This document shows positions 25,301 through 32,620 of a DNA stretch of 64,000 nucleotides, piece by piece; the stretch's first letter is position 1, and the number at the start of each line of letters is the position of its first letter. The notes beneath the pieces were generated by a model that did no database searches, was not told the origin of the DNA, and worked only from the letters and a program-made list of their open reading frames with translations. The stretch lies in NCBI RefSeq assembly GCF_003589595.1, contig NW_020653750.1, forward strand, positions 6,322,005 through 6,386,004. Direction: 5' to 3'. Both the position numbers and the translations under genes were made by a program. This stretch comes from Hyposmocoma kahamanoa (taxonomy: Eukaryota > Arthropoda > Insecta > Lepidoptera > Cosmopterigidae).

Positions 25301-28300
25301 TTTCATAATGTGTCAAAATGCGCTATTCTATGTATCGAAAGAAGCAATATTTATGTATTTGTACTTACACTTCTTTTCCACACTCAACCACCTCACAAAT
25401 GTCTCAGCTTTGGTCAACACGGAGAGCACGCTATTAACGTCTTTTCCCGTAACGGCGACGAGTTCTTTATGGAAACCAAGCGTTTCGTCGACAGCATGCG
25501 CAAATGCGGAGTCGACGATTTCCCCTTTCGACCCTTGCGTGTTATATAGGGCTAGTACTGTGTGTAGCCGCTCTGCTGCTAATGCTATTAATCCGGCATT
25601 AAATTCATCCTGTAAATAGAATTTGTTTTCATTCATTGATAGATTAAACATTATAGATGGAGTTAGAGAGTTTTATACAAACCCAAGAGTCGACAGTTCT
25701 CTAAAAATCGCAGGGATTTGACAAGCGTCAAAAAAGACTTTTCAGTAGCATTAGAAACACACATAAATGAATGGTTAAATGTAAAAACAACAAGCAATTC
25801 GTTAGGGTGTTTCCATTTTGTCGTGACGACAGATAGTCGTGCAGTTTAAAAGTGTCGTGGCTTGTATATTTAAATGATGTTGTTCACATATAGTACAACA
25901 CAATTAACTGTCGCTCACAACTTTTTTGTCGTTACGACGACAGACTGTCGTGCGAATGGGAAGAGCTAGAACGACAGTCGTTGGACGAGAAATAAAACGT
26001 CACAATATAAATGTGACGACAGATAATGGCAAAGTCAAATGATTCTGTCGTGCAAACGACATGATGGCTGCCGTGAACCGATAAATTGTCGTCACGATGT
26101 AGTGGGAACAGCTAGACACGACAGTCGTTCAACGACAAAATAAACGTCAACAACATAGTCACGACAGATAGTCGTGATATGGGAACAGGCTAGACGCGAC
26201 AGTCGTCCAACGATAAATGAAACGATAAATGCCATAATAGTTTTGCTAAAAATGCATACTCCATCATTTTCTACAAGTTTAAATAATAGAACAATTTTGA
26301 CAATAAAATTTTTTAGCGCAATACCTTACTGCAAAGACACCTTTACCTTGACATGGAGTTAGCTAGCTTGTGATGGCTAATCAATCATAAATATTTCCAA
26401 TTCGATGGCATTATGTAACAATTAGGGCTGGATGAGGTCTTGCTAACTAAAGGAATTTCTATGATATAATAATAATAATAACAACAGCGCACACACTTAA
26501 CATAGCCTCGCACTAGGGAAACCCTCACCCGGTCGCGGGTGCCATGTCCCACATAGACAACCACAAATTACACCCAAACTCACGAGTTAAATAAATGTAG
26601 GCGATACAAATATTTCTAAATAGATATTTTATAGGATGTAGCGAGTTAACATTACATTGTTCCTCACTCAACAATATAATAAATTTTAAAAATGTCATTT
26701 TTTAAACAAACAAATAAATAAATATAGAAACACTAACCACAGCTCTAACTTTCTTCATTTGTAGCTTATCAGCCACAGGTTGTATATGACTTCTAACGAA
26801 ACCTTGGTGGTCCTTGATCCAAGTCAAAGTTTGTGTAAGGAACCACTCTGGCCTGTCAAGGCGCGCCGTTTGCCGTGACCCCGTGAAGTGGAATGTAAAG
26901 CGTTTCTTGAGAGGGCGTAGAAGTATTCGTACAGGAAGACAGGGGTCTTGATCTATATAAAAGAGTTGCTACGTAAGTGACAGTTTCATACATTTGTTCT
27001 CTTGCCGTGTCTCAATCGATTAAAAGGGAAAAGGCATTGCTTGATTAAAGTTAATTTTAATACATTTGTAGCAGTTACTACTATACTGTTTGTATATGTT
27101 TATGTCATTTTTAGTTTCAAGTCGATTCTGCCAACGTCAGAATTGGAATACTGACGGGACAAATTGCCAGTTATTGAAACAATTTAGCGGTTATTAAGAA
27201 ACCTATATGGAATGACAGATTGACGGTTGTTGAAAGGTTTTTGGTTTGGTCCGAATCTTTGCTTTGTATCTACTTGGAATAAAATATTGAGGAGTGTATA
27301 TAGACAGAATAGAGCAATAAATTGCTCATTACAAATCTATCAAATTCGTTAATGTTTTATCTAATTCTAAATTTAATTGCATTTGTTTATGCCGCCTTTT
27401 AATGACATATTTTGGTATTGTAACATTGCTAAATAATCTTATTAAATACACATTTATGCAGTGCGGTACAACATTTTTCATCGACATATTGAACTCTAAA
27501 ATCAATATAGGTAAAAGCCAAATAAATAAATAAGGTCCAAAATATTTGATTGTATCTATACTACATGAATTGCGAATGAATTAGTTTGCATTTGAATTGA
27601 ATTAAATTGGTTTTGTTTCGGTTGTTTTACGAGAGGCGTCTTTGTCCTATAGGGTCCTGGCAGAATACCAGCGTCACGGGCAGTCCCGTCATTTATGCTG
27701 AGTCGGCGCCTTTTCCCTGCTATGACTTCCAAGGGAGACGTTATTCCTTCCAAGTGATAATATATTACTATGTTATGTCTAATTTAATGTCGGTATCACG
27801 TGTCTGTGTAGGTATTTGTCATGGTGGTGAATAAAGATACGATTAAATAGGTAGATATCTAATTGTCATGAATGAATCATTATCGCACTAGCTGCAAATA
27901 ATTGTGACAAACTATACTATTACGTACCTTGATTAAAATCATTGGTAACATTGACAGATACAAGGTCTTCAGGTTCCTGAATGAGGAATAAGTACTTTGT
28001 GATGTTACTAAATTTGAGCAGTATCTCTTTAGGAGGTGGGGAGTTTTCTGCACCACTTGTTATTGGCCATTTTAATAACTTTAGGACTTCATCATAGTTT
28101 CTGAAAAGAAAAAAAATCTTTCTAAATAGTGAAAAAAACTATTAGCTATAAAAAAGATTTTTTATTTTACTATTTTATTCTTAAGTTTTTTATTTGGTAT
28201 AGCAAGCATTGTAATGAACGCAATCTTATTGTGGTGTAGTAGTTGTAGACTTTAATTAGTTATAAGGTTTGATGTATCCGAATTTATAATATTTTAAACG

Positions 28301-31300
28301 GTGTCCGGTGTCATAGATAGATATAGGTCTACAATGTTCAACCCCCTACTTTTATAATAAACTTTAAAATGTTTAAGGCGAGTTATTTCAACGCGAGCCT
28401 TCTTTATAGGAGGTGAAGTGTCGGAGGTCGCAATAAATTAATATGAATAAAATAAAAACAGGCGAAGAAAATATGACACATATTCGACGTTGATAAGCGC
28501 ACGATGGCGACAGACGGGGCAGTGGGGGGGCGTGGCGTGTCGTTAAACCGCTGGACAATTAGCAAATTTCGGGTTAAATGTGAATTTAATAACTATATGG
28601 GTTCAGATGAAAAATAAAATTTAGTAGATTCCCTATAATACTTGAAGAGAAATATCTCCATATAAAAATTATGTGCAAAGTTAGATGTTGTATTCTTCAA
28701 TAATTTGTTTTAAACTTTTATTTTAGTCTGTTTTCAAGTTTTTATATGATCAGATAAAGTACTCCTATCATGTAACACATATGCACATTCTTTAGACATG
28801 ACATGTCTCATATATTTTTTGTAAGATTGTTATTTAACAGTAAATACTTAAACCATTTGATTTAGCAGAACAGTTTTGCCCCCTTTGCGCGCGCGCGTTT
28901 ATCATACTAGAGTTTGTGATTTTTAATATCATTAATATTTTATCCAAAGTTTAAAAAAAAGTTGTGTCAGTGAAGTATAGTGCAGTTATTAATTGTAAAT
29001 ATTGTTATCTTCATCCAACAATACTTACTTAGTCAATTTGTCTTTCAACACATTATGCCAGTAGTGTGTGTATTCCTTTATATAAACAGCCCTGTGTCCT
29101 GTTTCATACTGACTACACATATCTTTAAGCTCACCATACAGTAGCACAGCTTGTTCATCATCGCTGCACTGTTGTAGTTGATTACTGAAATAAATATTAA
29201 ATTAAAATTATACATTACAATAAAACACTTGATCATTCTGCAAAACACTTTGGACTTTGGGTGATCTAATTGCAAGAACAATAGAGTTGAATCTTAAGTA
29301 TCAAGCTTGACACACTCTTGACTGTACTAATATTAGGAAACATTTTTTTTTTATGATAATAGTAAGCTATAGTATACAACAGATCTGTATGAGCGCATAT
29401 AATTTGCTCCAGTGCTGGGCAAGGATGTCTTTAGAATGAAAAACAAATTTAACAAAAATATAACATAATACATTTTTAGAACATTTTATATACAAAACTT
29501 ATCTTATTTTTAAATTTACCCATATGTATATAATGTAATTTATTATTATTAGTGTTAAGAATAGTGCAAGAAAAGAGAAGCTTATTCATGGCAATAGATA
29601 ACTTAAGGGGAAAGATGTATGGGCATTTGATATGTCATGACCGTTTTCTTAGAAGCATGTAGAAGGGAAGATTGAAGGAAAGAGAGTCAATCCTCTGACT
29701 CTCTTTCCTTCAATCTTCCCTGATGACTGAGATGGATTACTTCACTGACAAGAGCCTAGCTTTAAAATAAGAGGAATTATTAGTATAAGCATTTTGATAT
29801 TATAATATCAAGTCATGGGGTGAACAGCTATTTAAAACTAGCTGTACCTGAGATTTTATACACACAAATATAGCACTGTGGTACCATACAAATATACATT
29901 GCAAGCTGAAAGAAAATACCGTGACCAAGCTCATTTAGACTTAATTTCAGGAACTTTAAATATTTGGTTTCACAATTTTGAAAGCAGAGACTCCATTTAA
30001 CTATTAGAGATGCCATTATGCCAAAAAAATATTCACACACTTGCACTTGATGGTAAAGCAGGTTCTGGTGAACCTGGTAGCAGTTCTTTTTTGCATTAAT
30101 TCTTGTTTACATACTGAACCACATAGCATTTTGTGACAGACTAGCTAATAGATCATTAGAATTGTGGTAAGTTTGGCAATCCTACCTTTAGCTAGTGCAC
30201 TTGTTTGCAGGCGCATTCGCTGCATTTGAGAAAGAAAGAGATAGCAATAATTTCTCGGTTCCTCCAGCTGCGCTATAACCTTTGGTATTAACTTGTTAAT
30301 GACCTTTGGATCAAGCACGAACAGGTGATTCCAAATTGATGTTTACAGCAATTAAATAAACAAAAAAAAGAAAATAGAAATTTTTTTTTCCATTAATATT
30401 TTTTAATGTTTTGGGTTGTTTAAGATATAGAATGACCTATGTAAATATGGCGAGAATGCAAATCAACACATTGTACACAATTGTGTATTTATTATCAATT
30501 TCAATTGACATAACAATTGAAGTAAACTTGACTTTACGAAACCCTAGCAGAAGTCATCAGTAGCAGTACAATACGTGAATGATTAATGAATAATTGTGAA
30601 TGAGTTTGTCCAGGGAATTACTGCCATATTATTTTCTTCAGCTGTCAAGCTGTGATGCACATATTACTGCGTTTGAGTTTTGAAGGGTAAGGGTGCGGTA
30701 CACACGGGACTTGTCAACTATGTCTCAACGTGACAGGTGCAGTGGCAGTACTCCTCAGGTCTTTGCAGTTTAAAGGTCTGAGTGGTACTGCAACTGTTAT
30801 GGAAGGGCATGTCGCTAACCACCAGGCACTCAACTTGTTCGTCCCGCTACTTGGTATCATAAAAGATACTCTACCTTATGTCTTCAATTTTCTCAAAAGA
30901 CTTCAAATATGACAGGACTTCTTCCAACTTATTGATGGCCGCAAACCTCTTATTCAATTCATTTTGTAAAGGCACAGTCTTGCTCAAAAATAAATCAACT
31001 TTTACTTTAAGTTTTTCACGCCTTTCTTTTAGACTTTCTATTTGTTTTGAATTAAGCTCTGCCTTTTTTATTGCAGTTGATAATTTCGTTGGTACTTCAT
31101 CGTTAGCTTCATTTAACTGTGAAACGAAAGTTATGAAAAATCAACCATTTAAAATTCAGGTAAAAATTGGTTTGTGTTTCTAAACAGAGTGTTATGTATT
31201 AACAATTTAGGCTCAACTCTAGAAAGCTGACGTCGAGTTGGACGTTCAAATTTTTTATTGCATAGTAAGGCCTGTTATTAAGTAATTAGTATGGAATAAA

Positions 31301-31448
31301 AATATGTGAAACTTACTTGACTTTGTATTTCATTTCTTTTCGCCACTAGCTTATTTTCCAACTCGTAAGCATTGGATAAATCATTGATATCACTACCAAT
31401 TTTTATATTCAGATCGTGTAAAATACTTTCTCTATCGTCTTCATTCAT
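10352..31448 (-). CDS. RINT1: RINT1 (RAD50-interacting protein 1 / Tip20 family), complete
   Basis: A subunit of the NRZ/Dsl1 tethering complex, which acts at the ER in Golgi-to-ER retrograde transport. Fourteen coding exons in transcription order: 31448-31317, 31116-30875, 29184-29029, 28100-27928, 26952-26738, 25609-25369, 23569-23392, 22743-22551, 22087-21967, 21587-21466, 20672-20488, 17185-17011, 16149-16022, 10562-10352. All phases join to give 823 aa against 792 in human. Residues 1-120 are charged and probably coiled coil. Family landmarks are [11 protein letters not shown] (exon 3), [13 protein letters not shown] (exon 5), [17 protein letters not shown] (6), [20 protein letters not shown] (7-8), [14 protein letters not shown] (12-13) and [10 protein letters not shown] (14). 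An acidic Ser/Asp stretch lies at about 530-548 in exon 9. The exon 2 donor, GTAGAG, is weak. The last intron is 5.5 kb and carries the RpL8 chimera and a LINE. MBOAT7 lies divergently upstream. Confidence 0.93.
10947..11076 (-). repeat. 3' LTR of the chimeric element
   Basis: 130 bp with TG and CA ends (minus strand TGTTGTATATTTG to CATATATAACA). It differs from the other LTR at two of 130 positions. It is very short for a gypsy LTR but in the range seen for the mag lineage. Confidence 0.9.
11077..11088 (-). promoter_or_regulatory. Polypurine tract (plus-strand primer)
   Basis: On the minus strand AAGGGGAAGGGA directly abuts the start of the 3' LTR. This is the expected position and composition of a polypurine tract, and it fixes the element orientation as minus. 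Confidence 0.85.
11089..12642 (-). pseudogene. Gypsy (mag-like) pol remnant: RNase H-integrase linker and integrase
   Basis: Reading from 12642 downwards: a short linker, then the zinc-binding HHCC part of integrase (His in ELHSSHFG, Cys in CAVCAAL), then the catalytic core with its first Asp in HLDFLGPF and second Asp in VTDNGTSF, then the C-terminal region and an Arg/Pro-rich tail ending near 11148. There is a one-base deletion in an A run near 12463, a second frameshift near 12085 between FLIAVD and YSKWVE, a deletion that removes about 25 residues between the second Asp and the catalytic Glu, and a stop near 11880. The GC-rich patch at 12140-12260 is part of the integrase core. The best family guess is the mag clade of gypsy, from the integrase style and the tRNA-Ser primer site. 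It is not functional. Confidence 0.85.
12643..13473 (+). pseudogene. RpL8: Processed copy of ribosomal protein L8 (uL2), one premature stop
   Basis: An intronless copy of the mRNA for the 60S subunit protein uL2. The frame 12669-13442 spans 258 codons, which is the full family length (257 aa). It starts [19 protein letters not shown] and ends [10 protein letters not shown]. Codon 86 is TAG (12924-12926) where the conserved residue is Gln (CAG). Two other changes sit in a conserved motif at about 13240-13252, where KCNFW replaces the usual KRNCW. The 5' side includes about 26 bases of likely 5' UTR from a pyrimidine-rich start. The 3' side has AATAAA at 13459-13464 and then an A run (13471-13475) that merges with the primer binding site. 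There are no frameshifts. It is antisense to both the retroelement and RINT1. The parent gene is elsewhere. Confidence 0.92.
13475..13492 (-). promoter_or_regulatory. Primer binding site for tRNA-Ser (GCU type)
   Basis: Minus strand TGGCGACGAGGATGGGAT, two bases after the 5' LTR. It is complementary to the 3' end of an insect tRNA-Ser with a GACGAGG acceptor stem plus CCA. tRNA-Ser priming is recorded for the Bombyx mag element. The site is followed directly by the antisense 3' end of RpL8. Confidence 0.85.
13495..13624 (-). repeat. 5' LTR of the chimeric element
   Basis: 130 bp, 98.5% identical to 10947-11076 (differences at the TTAATG/CTAATG and GGGGCG/GAGGCG positions). It is followed at once by the second copy of the GGAAC target duplication. 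Confidence 0.9.
14116..14277. mobile_element. TIR element enclosing a tRNA-like sequence
   Basis: ATTAATACAAAGAT (14116-14129) and ATCTTTGTATTAAT (14264-14277) are exact inverted ends. Between them, at about 14173-14245, lies a tRNA-like head with an A box (TAGCTTAGTTGGCATAGCG) and a B box (GGTTGAAATCC), followed by a T run. The same termini flank the short element at 24255-24341, and one terminus occurs at 17430. The tRNA-like part lacks a proper acceptor stem, so it is a SINE-type head rather than a gene. Confidence 0.6.
14640..15590 (-). mobile_element. Jockey/CR1-group LINE, reverse transcriptase C-terminus
   Basis: Two minus-strand frames belong to one decayed reverse transcriptase. 15589-15062 covers the late RT and connecting region ([54 protein letters not shown]). 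14968-14630 covers the C-terminal tail ([46 protein letters not shown]). A frameshift or gap lies between them near 15000-15062. The 5' part, including endonuclease and the RT catalytic core, is missing. It is located in RINT1 intron 13. Confidence 0.8.
15558..15960 (+). repeat. Dispersed repeat, copy A
   Basis: Aligns along most of its length with 62445-62860. Shared blocks are CATTAATTGTAATCCG, AATATCTTTCAGTGTTGCCA, CGAATCGGTA, AATCTGATAGTTATTGCA and TATAGCTTT. The two copies are strongly diverged. It abuts the 5' break of the LINE at 14640-15590, so it may be an older element into which the LINE inserted. Confidence 0.6.
16785..16965 (+). repeat. ACATGGGACTTGTC repeat family, copy 1
   Basis: A repeat of about 170 bp running from ACATGGGACTTGTC through GCAGTGGCAGTGCCCCTCAG, TTTAAAGCTCTGA and TCGCTTACCACCAGGCGCAC to CACTTGGTATGATAAAAA. 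Four copies lie in this window in the same orientation. There is no coding capacity. The 3' half, with TTACCACCAGG and GTATCATAAAA, resembles a tail common in lepidopteran repeats. Confidence 0.7.
17310..17616 (-). mobile_element. Composite: tRNA-derived SINE head plus repeat body
   Basis: On the minus strand 17616-17530 reads as a tRNA-like head, with an A-box region CTCCGTGGTCGAGAG and a B box GTTCGATCTCTGG. The flanking part at 17320-17400 matches 14036-14100 (TTATTGAATKTCACGATGT, CATGATATTGAAT), and GATCTTTGTATTAATAA at 17430 matches the TIR of 14116-14277. The order suggests nested or recombined repeats. Confidence 0.5.
18069..19347 (+). mobile_element. Full-length mariner element
   Basis: Inverted ends of about 23 bp: GGGGTTAAAGTATGAAATTG at the left and CAATTTCATACTTTAACCCC at the right, each flanked by TA (18067-18068 and 19348-19349). 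The length of about 1.28 kb and the TA target fit mariner. It lies in RINT1 intron 11, on the opposite strand to RINT1. Confidence 0.9.
18253..19272 (+). pseudogene. Mariner transposase with a single in-frame stop
   Basis: A frame of 340 codons runs from ATG to TAA at 19270-19272 and is interrupted only by TAG at 19033-19035 (codon 261). The N-terminal helix-turn-helix region includes [18 protein letters not shown]. The catalytic core has [18 protein letters not shown] and, after the stop, [13 protein letters not shown], with 34 residues between the second and third Asp (the D,D34D signature of mariner). The stop lies between the second and third catalytic Asp, so the product cannot be active. 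Otherwise the frame is intact, which suggests a young copy. Confidence 0.9.
20748..20894. mobile_element. Short MITE with 35-bp inverted ends
   Basis: ATTACAGTGACAGTT at the left and AACTGTCACAGTAAT at the right begin arms that extend through CGCTAGCGACCGCGTAAAT with a small gap. The total is about 147 bp with no coding capacity. It abuts the SINE at 20906. It lies in RINT1 intron 10. Confidence 0.75.
20906..21118 (+). mobile_element. tRNA-derived SINE, full length
   Basis: An A box, TCCGTGGCCGAACGGTTACC, and a B box, AGGTTCGATTCTCGGG, form the tRNA-like head. The body carries ATTTGTGGTTGTGTATGTG and a CGCGACACAGGGTTTCCCTA block, and the 3' end is a TTATTATTA tail. Minus-strand relatives lie at 26466-26618, 33479-33693 and 39342-39405. 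Confidence 0.8.
21242..21310. repeat. Short inverted repeat
   Basis: GGATCTAATTCCGTGTA-TTTATATG at 21242-21265 pairs with CATATAAATTACACGGAATT onward at 21285-21310. The loop is about 19 bases. It is probably a small foldback element in RINT1 intron 10. Confidence 0.6.
22236..22405 (+). mobile_element. tRNA-derived SINE, second family, partial
   Basis: The head TAATGGTTTGACCTATCGC and the B box GTGGGTTCGAATCCGGG are followed by GTAGGAAAACATCGTAAGG and AACCTGCACACATC. It is related in the head to the SINEs at 36215 and 61133. The 3' end is not clear. It lies in RINT1 intron 8. Confidence 0.65.
22931..23112 (+). repeat. ACATGGGACTTGTC repeat family, copy 2
   Basis: Begins ATTACAGGCACATGGGACTTG and ends with an A run after GAGATTATA. 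Shares TTTGCGATTTAAAGCTCTGA with copy 1. In RINT1 intron 7. Confidence 0.7.
24255..24341. mobile_element. Minimal MITE of 87 bp
   Basis: ATTAATACAAAGATCGAAC (24255-24273) and GTTCGATCTTTGTATTAAT (24323-24341) are exact 19-bp inverted ends around a core of about 50 bp. The same termini bound the tRNA-like element at 14116-14277. In RINT1 intron 6. Confidence 0.8.
24435..25016. mobile_element. TIR element of about 580 bp
   Basis: The left end TATAGTCTTTTTTTGAAGAC and the right end GTCTTCAAAAAAGATAGACT are inverted copies with a 4-base length difference. The left end continues GGGGTAAAATGGCATTTGTAGGG. Related pieces occur at 1955-2085 and 50680-50998. There is no transposase. The family is not identified. 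In RINT1 intron 6. Confidence 0.7.
25802..26230. mobile_element. MITE with repeated CGACAGTCGT subterminal motifs
   Basis: Begins TTAGGGTGTTTCCATTTTGTC and contains many copies of CGACAGATAGTCGTG and ACGACAGTCGT in both orientations. About 110-bp blocks recur in tandem: GGGAACAGCTAGACACGACAG, then CAACGACAAAATAAACGTCA. No coding capacity. The subterminal repeats are probably transposase binding sites of a Harbinger- or hAT-type parent. In RINT1 intron 5. Confidence 0.65.
26466..26618 (-). mobile_element. SINE of the 20906 family, 5'-truncated
   Basis: Starts (in plus coordinates) with an AATAATAATAA tail and GCGCACACACTTAACATAG, then AGGGAAACCCTCACCCGGTC and GACAACCACAAATTACACC, the reverse complement of the SINE body at 20906-21118. 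The tRNA-like head is missing. Confidence 0.75.
28398..28560 (-). repeat. Dispersed repeat, copy B
   Basis: Reverse-complement relative of 645-760. It contains ACAGGCGAAGAAAATATGAC and GATAAGCGCACGATGGCGAC. In RINT1 intron 3. Confidence 0.5.
29665..29720. repeat. Perfect 25-bp hairpin
   Basis: Arms 29665-29689 (starts GGGAAGATTGAAGGAAAG) and 29696-29720 are exact reverse complements around a 6-base loop. It is located in RINT1 intron 2 and would fold in either transcript. It could be a very young palindrome or a small-RNA hairpin. Nothing here proves expression. Confidence 0.75.
30690..30868 (+). repeat. ACATGGGACTTGTC repeat family, copy 3
   Basis: Runs from ACACGGGACTTGTC to TGGTATCATAAAAGAT and ends only six bases from the RINT1 exon 2 donor at 30874. 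The repeat therefore supplies the intronic side of that weak splice site. Confidence 0.7.
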
Positions 31449-32620
31449 CTTTGCAGCTTATTTCATGATATTTACGCGAAAAATTATATATTTCCGATTA
31501 TAATCAAGCACGTCACAAAATCCATTACAGTTGGCGATTTAATAATTCCAAAGAGAGAAAGTGATAACAATATACATGAAGTGACGTAAAAACGGTTCGG
31601 TTCTACTGTTCTATTTTAGAGTATTGCGTGAAAATTTATTAGACAAAGCGAATTTAGAAATGTCAACAAAGTCAACATTAATATATTTAAATTAGGTAGC
31701 CCATACATCGACAAACTTGTTAGCCAATTTTCCACAATGAATGTGTCTATATTATCCGACATGGGTAAGGGACAATAAAATTACAGGCACATGGGACTTG
31801 TGAACGTATGTATGTATTTCGGTGTCGGGGGCAGTGCTAGTGCGTGCCCCTTAGATTTTTGTGATTTAAAGCTCTTAGTGTCACTACAACTGTTATGAAC
31901 AGAACTGACATGTCGCTTACCACGTAGACTTGATCGTTTCGTTATTTGGTGGCAATAAAATACATTTTCATTCGGCAACGGAGTGTAATTTAGTAGGTAA
32001 ATATGGAATATCATTGTTAGATTGTTTTATTTATGTGTGTACTAAAAAAAAATAAGGTGATTCAATATTCATGGCATTACAAATATTTCATACTTTTTTA
32101 TATATTAAACTATTTTACCTCGTCAATACCCTAAGCAAGCCCTAAGCTATGGCATCAAAAGCTTTTATAAATCTGGAATACTTTTTCGTTATTTAGATAA
32201 AGAAAAAGAAAGTAGAGTAATGCTTCAAAATCATCGTTCTTATGCGATGCCCAGCAGTATGTAAAAAAACATTACTTTTATGGAGAATCAGTATGCATCA
32301 ACAAGGTAAGCCACGTGACCACACTATCATTATTGATATAGAATCTCCATCCAACACCTCTGTTGTGAATATTTATTACTATTATCGGGTCAACTGTCAA
32401 CCAACGTATCGACATTATACGTCATATAAGTCATAAATGCAGCAAGGATATGTTGGCTAACATGCATTTTTGTGAAAACGTTGGTTAACCCGTGATAAAT
32501 TCTGATGGGACCATTGACTTTTGTCAATGAGTGTCATGACTTGAGTTTTAGTTCGTGGAAAGTCGGTTTTTTAAAAAACAATGTGTTGTTTATTTTAAAT
32601 TTTACAAAATAGCTTTAAAA
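31449..32620. promoter_or_regulatory. Shared upstream region of RINT1 and MBOAT7
   Basis: 1.17 kb separates the divergent start codons. It is AT-rich without an obvious TATA box for either gene. It contains one dispersed repeat (31775-31962), which leaves about 330 bp next to RINT1 and 650 bp next to MBOAT7. A short upstream ATG (ATGAAATAA) precedes the RINT1 start at about 31468. A bidirectional promoter is plausible from the layout alone. Confidence 0.5.
31775..31962 (+). repeat. ACATGGGACTTGTC repeat family, copy 4
   Basis: Begins ATTACAGGCACATGGGACTTG and runs through TTTAAAGCTCTTAGTGTCAC and ACATGTCGCTTACCACG to GGTGGCAATAAAAT. It is the most diverged of the four copies and lies in the RINT1-MBOAT7 spacer. 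Confidence 0.65.

Noticed and set aside
25800..26220. CRISPR-like array of short repeats
   Set aside because: The repeats are in both orientations, with irregular spacing, in an insect intron. They fit a MITE with subterminal motifs.
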